This document shows, piece after piece, positions 44,907 through 55,347 of a stretch of 64,000 nt of DNA. This DNA comes from Rhizobium aethiopicum. GTDB taxonomy: Bacteria > Pseudomonadota > Alphaproteobacteria > Rhizobiales > Rhizobiaceae. Position numbers and translations under genes: made by a program. The notes below the pieces were generated by a model. That model made no database searches, was not told where the DNA came from, and worked only from the letters and a program-made list of their open reading frames with translations. The stretch lies in NCBI RefSeq assembly GCF_900094625.1, contig NZ_FMAJ01000003.1, forward strand, positions 124,001 to 188,000, read 5' to 3'. Numbering within the stretch: the first letter of the stretch is position 1; each line of letters opens with the position of its first letter.

Positions 44907-44933
44907 CATTATGATATCAGCGATATCATAATG
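44907..44933. promoter_or_regulatory. Palindromic operator of vapBC
   Basis: CATTATGATATC (44907-44918) and GATATCATAATG (44922-44933) are perfect 12-bp arms separated by three bases, 11 bp upstream of the antitoxin start. The arms themselves contain GATATC. Ribbon-helix-helix antitoxins bind such sites to autoregulate. Confidence 0.75.
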
Positions 44934-44960
44934 CCTTTCCGCCGCATTTTCAACGCGCCG

Positions 44961-45476
44961 TCAGAGCGCCTTGGATTTCGCCGCCTTGGTAAATTTCTTG
45001 ATCACCATTTCCCGCTTCAGCCGTGAAATATGGTCGATGAACAGCACGCCGTTCAGGTGGTCGATCTCGTGCTGCAGGCAGGTGGCGAGCAGGCCGTCGG
45101 CTTCCACCGACTGTTCCTTGCCGTGGCGGTCGAGATATTTCACCGAAACCACGGCGGGACGCTCGACCTCGGCGTAATAGTCCGGGATCGACAGGCACCC
45201 CTCCTCATAGACCGAGCGCTCTTCCGAGGACTTGATGATCTCGGGATTGATGAAGACCTGCGGCTGCTTTTCCTCGCCCTCGCGCGACACGTCGATGACG
45301 AGCATGCGGCGCGGCACGCCGATCTGGATTGCCGCAAGGCCGATGCCCGGCGCATCGTACATGGTTTCGAGCATGTCGTCGGCAAGACGCTGCAGGTCGG
45401 CATCCACCCGCTCGATCGGCTTGGATATCTGGCGGAGGATCGGGTCGGGAAGAATGATGAGTGGCTTGATGGTCAT
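44961..45476 (-). CDS. def: Peptide deformylase
   Basis: The 171-residue metalloenzyme removes the formyl group from new proteins. The three family motifs are present: [15 protein letters not shown] (Cys metal ligand) and QHEIDHLNG (two His ligands and catalytic Glu). ATG at 45476 gives [13 protein letters not shown], the usual start; a second ATG at 45494 is possible. It is followed by vapBC and then fmt on the same strand, so the classical def-fmt order is kept but interrupted. Confidence 0.96.
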   Translation of the reverse strand: MTIKPLIILPDPILRQISKPIERVDADLQRLADDMLETMYDAPGIGLAAIQIGVPRRMLVIDVSREGEEKQPQVFINPEIIKSSEERSVYEEGCLSIPDYYAEVERPAVVSVKYLDRHGKEQSVEADGLLATCLQHEIDHLNGVLFIDHISRLKREMVIKKFTKAAKSKAL

Positions 45477-45695
45477 GGCGTTCCCATAACCCATCTTTTC
45501 CGACTATGGAATTATCCGGCAGGCGGGGAGCGCGCTTTTTTGCTTCCCCGCCCGGAATTTCGCCATATTCGACTTAAGCCGCCCGGCGGCCAGCGACGAC
45601 CGCATGGCCGCGGCGGCCTCGGAAGATATTGGGGACCGCCGATTTCGTTCACGTTTTGATCTATATCTCGTCGTATCTTCTGTTATGGTTGCGGC

Positions 45696-46916
45696 ATGAC
45701 CGTCAATTCCGAATCGCTCGCCCTTTCCATCGCCTCGATCAGCCCGGCCATGCTGGCGTTTGCCGGCGGCGCTCTCATCGCGCTCGTGCTGGTGATCGTC
45801 CTTCTCTTGCGCGGCGCCCGCCTTCGCCGTGAGCAGGCCGAGGAGGCGAGCCTGCGCGCTGGCGAAAGCGAGGCCCGCATGGGCGAACTTTTGAAAATCC
45901 AGGCGGAGATGCAAGGCCGCATCACGGCCATGGCCGAGGTTTTCGGCGCGCGCCAGAGCGAACTGAACCAGGCGATCAACCAGCGCCTCGACGGCATGTC
46001 TCAGCGCGTCAGCTCGACGATCACCGAGCAGACGAAGTCGACGCATGAGAACCTGCAGCGGCTGCAGGAGCGGCTGGCTGTCATCGATGCTGCACAGAAC
46101 AATATCCAGACGCTCGCCAAGGACGTCGTCGGATTGCAGGCCATTCTTTCAAACAAGCAGACGCGCGGCGCGTTCGGCCAGTCGCGGATGGAAACGATCG
46201 TCGCCGACGGCCTGCCGATGGGCGCCTACGCCTTCCAGCAGACGCTGTCGAACGGCTCGCGGCCGGACTGCACGATCCGCATGCCGAACGGCGCACCGCC
46301 GCTTGTGATCGACGCCAAATTCCCGCTTGAAGCATGGAACGCGATCCGCGACGCCGGCAGCCCCGAAGCCGGCAAGATCGCCGGCCAGCAGTTCCGCCGC
46401 GACATGGAGATCCATATCCGGGATATTTCCGAGAAATATCTCATCCAGGGTGAAACCCAGGAGACCGCCTTTCTGTTCGTGCCGTCGGAATCGATCTTCG
46501 CGGAGATCCACGAGAATTTCGAGGCCCTGGTGCAGAAGGCGCACCGGGCGCGCATCGTCATCGTTTCGCCGTCGCTGCTGATGCTATCGATCCAGGTCAT
46601 CCAGGCCGTGCTGAAAGACCAGCGCATGCGGGCGCAGGCGCATCTGATTCAGGGCGAGGTGGCTCTGCTGATGGACGATCTCGGCCGCCTCGACGAGCGA
46701 GTGCGCAAGCTGCAGGGCCATTTCGCCATGGCGCAGAAGGATATCGACATGGTGGTCACGTCAGCCGACAAGCTGACCAAACGGGGCGCCAAGATCGAGG
46801 CGCTGGAGTTCGAGGCAGGCGGAGACGCCAAGCCGGCCCGTGACGGCGAGACCCCGGCCAAATCGGTGGAAAGCCGCACCGGCCTTCTCAAACTTCGGGT
46901 GGTTGACGAGGAGTGA
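45696..46916 (+). CDS. rmuC: DNA recombination protein RmuC
   Basis: This 406-residue protein has a membrane helix near the N-terminus (about 19-38), a coiled-coil region (about 40-150) and the RmuC nuclease-like domain (about 160-370), with PLVIDAKFPLEAW and TAFLFVPSESIFAEI characteristic. RmuC limits certain DNA rearrangements and belongs to the restriction-endonuclease-like superfamily; its exact activity is unclear. The start at 45696 follows an AT-rich leader. It precedes ribokinase with no overlap (80 bp). Confidence 0.92.
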   Translation: MTVNSESLALSIASISPAMLAFAGGALIALVLVIVLLLRGARLRREQAEEASLRAGESEARMGELLKIQAEMQGRITAMAEVFGARQSELNQAINQRLDGMSQRVSSTITEQTKSTHENLQRLQERLAVIDAAQNNIQTLAKDVVGLQAILSNKQTRGAFGQSRMETIVADGLPMGAYAFQQTLSNGSRPDCTIRMPNGAPPLVIDAKFPLEAWNAIRDAGSPEAGKIAGQQFRRDMEIHIRDISEKYLIQGETQETAFLFVPSESIFAEIHENFEALVQKAHRARIVIVSPSLLMLSIQVIQAVLKDQRMRAQAHLIQGEVALLMDDLGRLDERVRKLQGHFAMAQKDIDMVVTSADKLTKRGAKIEALEFEAGGDAKPARDGETPAKSVESRTGLLKLRVVDEE

Positions 46917-46995
46917 CCGCTTCGGGCAGTGTCTCGCCCCATGAAATAGCAGGAGCATGGCGTCATCCGCATGCTCGGAAAGACGGGACAGCCTG

Positions 46996-47895
46996 ATGAT
47001 CACAGTTTTCGGATCCATTAACATGGATCTCATCGCCACGACCGAGCGACTGCCGAAGCCCGGCGAGACGGTGGCCGGCAACGGTTTTGCCACAGCAGCC
47101 GGCGGCAAGGGCGCCAACCAGGCGCTGGCGGCGCGCCGGGCCGGGCGCTACGTGCACATGGCCGGCGCCGTCGGCAAGGATGGCTTCGCCGCCGATGCGC
47201 TCGCCCTGCTCGATGAGGCCGGGACCGACCTCTCCCTCGTCAGACACGTCGATGGTCCCACAGGCACGGCGCTGATCCTCGTCGGCGGCGACGGCGAGAA
47301 CATGATCGCGGTGGTTCCCGGCGCCAACGGCCTGGTCACGGCTGCCGATGCCGATGCGGCCGTCGGCAGGATGACGGAAGGCGACATCCTGATGCTGCAA
47401 CTCGAAGTGCCCATCGCAGCCGTCGAACGCGGGCTGTCGGCCGCCCGTGCCAAGGGCATCACCAGCATCCTCAACCTCGCGCCCTTGATCCCCGATGCGC
47501 CGCGCCTCGGGCGCCTGGCCGATATCGTCATTGCCAACGAGACCGAGTTCGAGCGGCTCGCCGGACAGAACGGCATGGACACGCAAGCCCGCGAGGCCGC
47601 ACTTGTCCGCCTGCATCAGGAGACCGGCCAGACGCTGATCGTGACGCTCGGCGGCGACGGCGTCGTGGCTATCCGCGACGGGGTCATCTCCAGGGCGCAA
47701 GGGCTCAAGATCGACCCCGTCGATACCGTCGGCGCGGGCGACACTTTCTGCGGATATTTCGCGGCCAGCCTCGACGACGGTCTCGACTTTCCGACGGCGC
47801 TGCGCCGTGCGGCGGTGGCCGGTTCGCTCGCATGCCTCAAATCAGGCGCGCAGCCGTCGATTCCTTTGAGTGAGGAAGTCGCAGACAGAATATAG
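46996..47895 (+). CDS. rbsK: Ribokinase
   Basis: The 299-residue PfkB-family kinase phosphorylates ribose to ribose-5-phosphate. PfkB signatures are intact: GGKGANQALAARRAG early and DTVGAGDTFCGYFAA with the catalytic Asp late; NLAPLIPDAPRL matches ribokinases. ATG at 46996 gives the normal ribokinase start MITVFGSINMDL; an ATG at 46957 would add 13 residues. The ribose-importing FrcB system lies at the other end of the window, but no direct link is implied. Confidence 0.9.
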   Translation: MITVFGSINMDLIATTERLPKPGETVAGNGFATAAGGKGANQALAARRAGRYVHMAGAVGKDGFAADALALLDEAGTDLSLVRHVDGPTGTALILVGGDGENMIAVVPGANGLVTAADADAAVGRMTEGDILMLQLEVPIAAVERGLSAARAKGITSILNLAPLIPDAPRLGRLADIVIANETEFERLAGQNGMDTQAREAALVRLHQETGQTLIVTLGGDGVVAIRDGVISRAQGLKIDPVDTVGAGDTFCGYFAASLDDGLDFPTALRRAAVAGSLACLKSGAQPSIPLSEEVADRI

Positions 47896-48135
47896 GCTGG
47901 CTTCCCTGCGAAACGTGGCCACCCCCCTTCAATTTTAAGGAAGGTTTTTGCCGTTTTCCTCATGTAAGCCACTAAAATTTCATTCAAATTTAAGAGGTCT
48001 CCGGCGATCTTCCCGGTGATCGCAGGATCGTCGCGCTTGCGGATCATGCGGCTCATGCGGCTGCTCCATGACGGGGCGATGCCTTCGCTCCTGCGCCGGA
48101 GAATGCCCGTTCGGCGCATCCTGCCCGAGGACCTC

Positions 48136-50466
48136 ATGTTCATTTTTCGTATGAAATCGCTTGCGGCGAAGCTGATCGTCATCACCGGCGTCGCCATCGC
48201 GCTCGTTCTCATTGTTTCGAACTTTTTCCTCATCGACCAGACCCGGGATCGCGTCCAGACGCTGACCATGGATCAGGCCAATCTCGAAGCAAAGTCGATC
48301 GCCAACGAAATCGCCGCCAATGTCGGCGAACTCGCCAGTGCGGCGCGCAGCATGATGGGCGTCCTCGGCCGGGCCCATGACGGCAAGTCGCTCGATCGCA
48401 AGGGCATGATTAACGTGCTGAAGGCCAATCTCGAACAGAATGCCTTCGCCTTCGGCAGCTGGCTCTGCGAAAAACCCGGCGCGCTTGACGGCAAGACCAC
48501 CGAGCTCGCCAACAACAAGGATGAAGGCGTCAACAAGAACGGCATCTTCACGCCCTACTGGTCGAAGACCAAGGATGGCGGCGTCCAGTACTCGACCTTC
48601 GACGAGGATTATAACGCCGAATGGTGGAAGCTCGCCGCCGACAGCGGCAAGGGCGCGATCACCAAGCCTTATATGGCCGAGGGCACCGACGTGCCCACCC
48701 TCCTGACTTCGATCGCCTATCCGGTCATCTCCGGTGGTAAGATGATCGGTGTCGGCGGCGTTGACATTTCGCTGAAGTCGCTGACAGACAAGCTGCAGGC
48801 GCTGCATCCTTTCGGCTCCGGCCGGGTGACGCTGCTGTCGCAGGCCGGCAACTGGATCGTAGCGCCGACCTCCGAGCTGATGACCAAACAATACGATGGC
48901 GAGGGTGCCGACGTCGTCAAGGCGGCGCTGTCGAACAAGCAGCCTGGCCTTGTCAGGAACCTCACCTATGACGGCCTCGACCCCTTCGACCGTGTCGTCT
49001 ATCCGTTCGAAGTCCCTGGCGTCAACGCCACTTGGGTCGTGCTTGTCGACGTCCCGCACACGGCGATCAACGCGCCGGTGCAGGACCAGACCTACCTAAT
49101 GATTGCCACCGGCCTGATCGTGCTCGGCGCGGTAATGCTCGCACTCTATTTTGCCGTCCGCTCGTTGGTGCAGCGGCCGCTCGGCAGCCTTGTCGCCAGC
49201 GTCAAGTCGCTCAGCGACGGCCGGTATGGCGAGCCGGTCGCAGCCCAGGATCGCAGCGACGAGGTCGGTGCGGTCGCCAAGGCGCTCGAAGGCTTCCGCT
49301 TCACGCTCGCCGACGCCCGGCGGCTCGAAGACGAGGCCACTCGCGATCGGCAGGCCGCGGAGGCCGAGCGCGGCCGGTCGGAAGCGGAACGCCAGCAATC
49401 GGTATCGCTGCAGCGTCATATCGTCTCGATCGTCGGGGCCGGTCTTTCGGAGCTGTCGCGCGGCAATCTCGGTCACCGCATCATCGACGACTTCCCCGGC
49501 GAATACGGCAAGCTCAAGCAGGATTTCAACGCCGCCCTTGCAAGCCTCGAAGAGACCATCGACACGATGACCCTCAGCGTCGCCAATATCGGCTCGGGCA
49601 CCGGCGAGATCAGCAACAGCGCGTCCGACCTCGCCAAGCGCACCGAACAGCAGGCTGCAAGTCTCGAACAGACGGCGGCCGCGCTCAATGAGCTCACCGC
49701 GCAGGTCGGCTCCAGCGCCGAGAATGCGCGCACGGCGGCCGACAATGTGAACCTCGCCTGCCAGGATGCCGAACGGTCCGGCGAAGTGGTGCAGAAGGCG
49801 ATCGCCTCGATGCATGGGATCGAGCAGTCTTCGACGGAAGTTTCGCGGATCATCGGCGTCATCGACGAGATCGCCTTCCAGACCAATCTGCTGGCGCTGA
49901 ACGCCGGTGTCGAGGCGGCGCGCGCCGGTGAGGCCGGCAAGGGTTTTGCCGTCGTCGCCCAGGAAGTGCGTGAACTCGCACAGCGTTCGGCCAATGCCGC
50001 CAAGGAGATCAAGACGCTGATCAACACTTCGGCCGTCCAGGTCAAGGAAGGCGTCGATCTCGTCGGCCGCGCCGGCGATACGCTGCACAAGATCGCCGAA
50101 CAGGTGATGGGCATCAACAGCCTCATCCGTCAGATTTCGGCCTCGGCCAGCGAACAGGCCGTCGGGCTGAAGGAAATCAACCAGGCCATGAACCAGATGG
50201 ACCAGGTGACGCAGCAGAACGCGGCAATGGTGGAGGAGGCGACTGCCGCCAGCGTGGCGCTCAACGACGAGGCTCAGACACTGAAGGCGCTCGCCACGCG
50301 CTTCAGGGTCTCCGGTTCAGGCCATGGCGCGGCCCTGACCGCCGTCGCCCGCGAAATGCGAGCCCCCACAGCCACGGCTTCATCATCCCGCGCTGCGATC
50401 CGCCACGCCGCCAGCCCGTCGCGCGGTTCGGCCGCCCTGGCCCAAGACAGCTGGGAAGAGTTTTAG
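48136..50466 (+). CDS. Methyl-accepting chemotaxis protein with dCache-type sensor
   Basis: This 776-residue receptor has a first membrane helix (about 12-33), a large periplasmic region (about 35-345) of the double-Cache type (IFTPYWSKTKDGG, MIGVGGVDISLKSL), a second membrane helix (about 345-370), HAMP segments and a signalling domain whose tip GVIDEIAFQTNLLALNAGVE is intact. Such sensors bind small ligands such as amino or organic acids. The C-terminus is SWEEF, as in the other chemoreceptor of this window. I chose ATG 48136 (GAGG upstream); the frame is open further upstream without a better site. It is followed by a strong terminator. Confidence 0.93.
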   Translation: MFIFRMKSLAAKLIVITGVAIALVLIVSNFFLIDQTRDRVQTLTMDQANLEAKSIANEIAANVGELASAARSMMGVLGRAHDGKSLDRKGMINVLKANLEQNAFAFGSWLCEKPGALDGKTTELANNKDEGVNKNGIFTPYWSKTKDGGVQYSTFDEDYNAEWWKLAADSGKGAITKPYMAEGTDVPTLLTSIAYPVISGGKMIGVGGVDISLKSLTDKLQALHPFGSGRVTLLSQAGNWIVAPTSELMTKQYDGEGADVVKAALSNKQPGLVRNLTYDGLDPFDRVVYPFEVPGVNATWVVLVDVPHTAINAPVQDQTYLMIATGLIVLGAVMLALYFAVRSLVQRPLGSLVASVKSLSDGRYGEPVAAQDRSDEVGAVAKALEGFRFTLADARRLEDEATRDRQAAEAERGRSEAERQQSVSLQRHIVSIVGAGLSELSRGNLGHRIIDDFPGEYGKLKQDFNAALASLEETIDTMTLSVANIGSGTGEISNSASDLAKRTEQQAASLEQTAAALNELTAQVGSSAENARTAADNVNLACQDAERSGEVVQKAIASMHGIEQSSTEVSRIIGVIDEIAFQTNLLALNAGVEAARAGEAGKGFAVVAQEVRELAQRSANAAKEIKTLINTSAVQVKEGVDLVGRAGDTLHKIAEQVMGINSLIRQISASASEQAVGLKEINQAMNQMDQVTQQNAAMVEEATAASVALNDEAQTLKALATRFRVSGSGHGAALTAVAREMRAPTATASSSRAAIRHAASPSRGSAALAQDSWEEF

Positions 50467-50493
50467 AGCCTGTCCCTCTAAGCCTGGTAAATC

Positions 50494-50525
50494 AAAAAGG
50501 CGCCTGAGAGATCAGGCGCCTTTTT
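50494..50525. terminator. Bidirectional Rho-independent terminator
   Basis: AAAAAGGCGCCTGA (50494-50507) pairs with TCAGGCGCCTTTTT (50512-50525) around GAGA. The run of T on one strand and A on the other lets it stop both the chemoreceptor gene and ptsN. Confidence 0.9.
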
Positions 50526-50546
50526 ACGTGAGAAATCGATCCGGCT

Positions 50547-51011
50547 TCACGCAGCGTTCGACGTCTGCTCTTCGTTGAGGAAGGCATAGATCGCCGAGGC
50601 GGAATCGGTGGCGCGGAGCTTGGCGACGAGATCGTGATCGCGCAGGACGCGGGCGATGCGCGACAGGGCCTTGAGATGATCGGCGCCCGCGCCCTCCGGC
50701 GCCAGCAACAGGAAGACGAGATCGACAGGCTGGTCGTCCAGCGCTTCGAAATCGACCGGCTGCTCCAGCCGGGCGAAGATGCCGACGATCGAATGAATGT
50801 TCACCAGCTTGCCGTGAGGGATGGCGATACCGTTGCCGACCCCGGTCGAGCCCAGGCGTTCGCGCTGCAGGATGACGTCGAAGATCTCCCGTTCGGACAG
50901 CCCGGTGATCCTCGCGGCTCTCGCCGCCAATTCCTGAAGCAACTGTTTCTTGGAATTTACTCTGAGGGCGGGAATGATCGCATCCTGATGGAGCAAATCT
51001 GCCAATGCCAT
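50547..51011 (-). CDS. ptsN: Nitrogen PTS EIIA protein
   Basis: The 154-residue EIIA-Ntr protein accepts phosphate from the PTSNtr relay and controls metabolism and potassium uptake rather than sugar import. The phosphorylated His is in AIPHGK (about residue 66). The sequence VDLVFLLLAPEGAGADHLKAL is typical. It follows hpf by 73 bp and rpoN on the same strand, a conserved rhizobial order (rpoN-hpf-ptsN). The shared terminator lies 20 bp after its stop. Confidence 0.95.
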   Translation of the reverse strand: MALADLLHQDAIIPALRVNSKKQLLQELAARAARITGLSEREIFDVILQRERLGSTGVGNGIAIPHGKLVNIHSIVGIFARLEQPVDFEALDDQPVDLVFLLLAPEGAGADHLKALSRIARVLRDHDLVAKLRATDSASAIYAFLNEEQTSNAA

Positions 51012-51084
51012 TTCTTTTTCCTTCTGTCGCCGGGATCAGATAATGCGCGGAGCGGCGGCGATACCGCCGCTCACCACCCTGATC

Positions 51085-51660
51085 TCAGCCTTTGATATTG
51101 GCCGAATCGATCCAGCCAATATTTCCGTCGTGCCGACGGTAAACGATGTTCAAGTGTTCCTTGCCGGGACTGCGGAACAGGAGAAGCGGCTCGTCGGTCA
51201 TGTCGAGCGCCATCACGGCGGTGGCGACTGACATGGTCTTCAGCTGCTTCGTGCTTTCAGCGACGATCGCCGGGGCGAAATCGTCGGGAATTTCATCCTC
51301 GTGATCAGGAACGGAGTCCATAACCGTGTAGGAGACTTCTGCAAAACCATTCAGGTGGTTTCCGGCATGATGGTCCTTCAGCTTGCGTTTGTAGCGGCGC
51401 AGGCGCTTCTCGATGCGTTCGGAAGCGGCGTCGAAAGCAAGCTGAGGGTCGGTCGCTTCGCCGGCCGCATGCAACACCACGCCACTGTCGAGATGGAGCT
51501 TGCAGTCTGCGGAGAAACGGGAACTTGCCTTCACCACGGTCACTTGGCCGGAATACCCCCCGTCGAAGTATTTCGTGATCGCCATACCAATCTGGTCCTC
51601 GATCTTTTGACGGAAGGATTCGCCAATTTCCATATGTTTCCCGGATACACGCACACTCAT
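51085..51660 (-). CDS. hpf: Long-form ribosome hibernation promoting factor
   Basis: This 191-residue protein silences ribosomes by dimerising 70S particles. The N-terminal domain (about 1-105; MSVRVSGKHMEIGE, DLRLHLDSG-type segments such as KLHLDSGVVLHA) and a C-terminal dimerisation domain (about 135-191; TKQLKTMSVATAVMALDMTD, FRSPGKEHLNIVYRRHDG) mark the long form. AAGGGAA sits seven bases before the ATG at 51660. A good sigma-70 promoter lies about 175 bp upstream, so hpf-ptsN are probably one unit separate from rpoN. Confidence 0.95.
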   Translation of the reverse strand: MSVRVSGKHMEIGESFRQKIEDQIGMAITKYFDGGYSGQVTVVKASSRFSADCKLHLDSGVVLHAAGEATDPQLAFDAASERIEKRLRRYKRKLKDHHAGNHLNGFAEVSYTVMDSVPDHEDEIPDDFAPAIVAESTKQLKTMSVATAVMALDMTDEPLLLFRSPGKEHLNIVYRRHDGNIGWIDSANIKG

Positions 51661-52066
51661 GGAGTTTCCCTTCTTATGGTCGTTTGCGGGTATCAGTTTA
51701 CGCCAAGCCTCGGGTTCATCCAAGCACTTCGCGCAATCTCAAGCAAGATCGGCGTAGGCCTGCGGGTCCTCGGCGCCCTTGGGATGATGGGGATAACTTC
51801 AAAACGCCGATCACGGCGTCGGATGCGGCGGGCTTCTAGCCAGAGGTTACCAAAAAGTCAATAGGGCGACGAATCGGCATCGGATGCGCTCGCAGAAGGT
51901 GCAGCAAATCCCTTGCGGAAAACGCCTTCCAGCTTTTGCCTGCTTCATGACCTCACGCACTTCGCGCTTGCGTTGTGCCCGGCCTTTCGGGGATCGTCAT
52001 GGCGATGACACCACAGGCGAATTTGCGATGCGGATGCTTCGATCAGGGTCGAAGCGTCCTGTCGCG
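51661..52066. other. 406-bp intergenic region between hpf and rpoN
   Basis: Holds the hpf promoter. Near rpoN, GCTTCGA-TCAGGG-TCGAAGC (52036-52055) forms a short hairpin that may end the rpoN transcript. No coding frame is convincing. Confidence 0.5.
51834..51862 (-). promoter_or_regulatory. Sigma-70 promoter of hpf-ptsN
   Basis: On the minus strand ATTGAC (51862-51857), 17 bases, CTAGAA (51839-51834) lies about 175 bp before the hpf start. Confidence 0.6.
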
Positions 52067-53626
<1,560 letters not shown>

Positions 53627-53885
53627 GACGGACGCGAAACTCCCTAGACTCCTCCAGGAAACCGCGCCCGATCCACGCTTCAGGCCACGGAAATCCGAGT
53701 TGGCCCAAAAATTGCTTTTTTATCTCATTTGGTCAAGCGGAACTACGCGGCAAGGTGAATCTCCGCGAGATTGGAGCCTTTCCTGGTCAGATTGAAGCAT
53801 TCTGCGGGGGCGGGCTGGCTGAAACGGGCCGCCCGAGCGAGGGCCTTTTGAGCCACAGAACGGTTCAAGCAGACGGGGAACGGCT

Positions 53886-54662
53886 CTAAAGGCTGAACTT
53901 GTCGCCGAGATAGAGCCGGCGCACTTCGGGATTGTTGACGATGTCGTTCGCCCGGCCGTGGGTCAGCACCTCGCCGGCATGGATGATATAGGCGCGGTCG
54001 ATGAGACCGAGCGTCTCGCGCACATTGTGGTCGGTGATGAGAACGCCGATGCCGCGCGCCGTCAGATGGTGGACGAGGTTCTGGATATCGGCGACCGAAA
54101 TCGGGTCGACGCCGGCGAAGGGCTCATCGAGCAACATGAAGGTCGGGTCGGTTGCAAGCGCCCGCGCGATTTCGAGGCGGCGGCGTTCGCCGCCGGACAG
54201 GGCGACGGCGGCGCTCTTGCGCAGCTTCTGGATATGAAATTCCTCCAGCAGCTCGTTCAGCTTCTGCTCGCGCTCGGCCTTGTCCTTGACATGCACCTCG
54301 AGCACGGCACGGATATTTTCTTCCACCGTCAGCCCGCGAAAGATCGAGGCTTCCTGCGGCAGGTAACCGACGCCGAGGCGCGAGCGGCGGTACATCGGCA
54401 TGGTCGTGACGTCGTTGCCGTCGATCTCGATCGTGCCTTCATCCACCGGCACGAGGCCGGTGATCATGTAAAAACAGGTCGTCTTGCCGGCGCCGTTCGG
54501 GCCGAGCAGACCGACAGCTTCGCCGCGGCGCACCACCAGGGACACGCCGTTGACGACGCGGCGCGTCGCATAGGTCTTCGTCAGACCCCGGGCGATCAAC
54601 GTTCCCTGATAGCGGCTCTTGTCGGCGGCACCTATAGCTTGTGGCTCAGGCCGGCCGAACAT
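53886..54662 (-). CDS. lptB: LPS export ABC transporter ATPase
   Basis: This 258-residue ATPase powers lipopolysaccharide transport with LptFG. Walker A is GPNGAGKTTC, the signature LSGGERRRLE, Walker B FMLLDEPFAGVDP, and the switch His is in ITDHNVRETL. ATG at 54662 gives a normal length; the frame is open further upstream and overlaps the lptA end, so a longer start is possible. lptA ends 37 bp upstream on the same strand. Confidence 0.95.
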   Translation of the reverse strand: MFGRPEPQAIGAADKSRYQGTLIARGLTKTYATRRVVNGVSLVVRRGEAVGLLGPNGAGKTTCFYMITGLVPVDEGTIEIDGNDVTTMPMYRRSRLGVGYLPQEASIFRGLTVEENIRAVLEVHVKDKAEREQKLNELLEEFHIQKLRKSAAVALSGGERRRLEIARALATDPTFMLLDEPFAGVDPISVADIQNLVHHLTARGIGVLITDHNVRETLGLIDRAYIIHAGEVLTHGRANDIVNNPEVRRLYLGDKFSL

Positions 54663-54699
54663 GGTGGATAGCGATGATAATTTCACGTGGGAGGCCGGT

Positions 54700-55332
54700 T
54701 CAGTTCTGCTTCTGCGCGTTCGGCTGCGATTTCGGATCGAGCTGAATCTGGACACGCCCGCCGCAGCTTTCAAGCTGCGCCTGGCCAGTTTGCATATGAA
54801 CGGTCAGCTTACAGCCGGTGAAGACGTTCGGCCCGTCCGACAGAATAACCTTGTTTCCCTGATCCGCGGTGAGGATGAAGGTCTGCGACGCCATGTCGAA
54901 ACTGCCATCGTCAGCAGTCGCCGTCTGCGTGCCCGAGACCAGGTAGACCTTGTCGGTCACCAGGATCCTGTCGATATCGGCGCTTCCCGAAGCCAGCGAG
55001 GCCGACTGCTCCGGTTTGGCGTCGGATTGCGCCGCCGCGCCGGCGCCCGGCTTTGCCGCCTTGTCCTTGTAATAGACCGTCATCTTGCCGGACTGCAGCG
55101 TCGTCGTGCCCTGGACGACCTTGACATTGCCGGTGAACAGGGCCGTGTGCTCCTGGTCGTGGATCTCCAGCTTGTCGCTTTCGATCTGGATCGGCTGGTC
55201 GTTGGAAAGCTTCATGCCCGACATGGTCGTCGACTGGGCACCCGCGCCGGAGGCCGTCAGAACAAGGGCAAATGCGCCGGCAATGAATGCAATGCCAGTC
55301 TTGCAAGTGGAGATGCGACAATCTTTTGTCAT
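54700..55332 (-). CDS. lptA: LPS transport periplasmic protein LptA
   Basis: The 210-residue protein forms the periplasmic bridge that carries LPS to the outer membrane. A signal peptide ends SGAGA (about residue 32) and the OstA beta-jellyroll follows (IQIESDKLEIHDQEHTALF, TTLQSGKMTVYY). An Ala/Gln-rich insertion (about 92-112) is typical of rhizobial forms. It lies 15 bp after lptC and 37 bp before lptB, a continuous LPS-export operon. Confidence 0.92.
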   Translation of the reverse strand: MTKDCRISTCKTGIAFIAGAFALVLTASGAGAQSTTMSGMKLSNDQPIQIESDKLEIHDQEHTALFTGNVKVVQGTTTLQSGKMTVYYKDKAAKPGAGAAAQSDAKPEQSASLASGSADIDRILVTDKVYLVSGTQTATADDGSFDMASQTFILTADQGNKVILSDGPNVFTGCKLTVHMQTGQAQLESCGGRVQIQLDPKSQPNAQKQN

Positions 55333-55347
55333 GGATGACCCGGCTGG

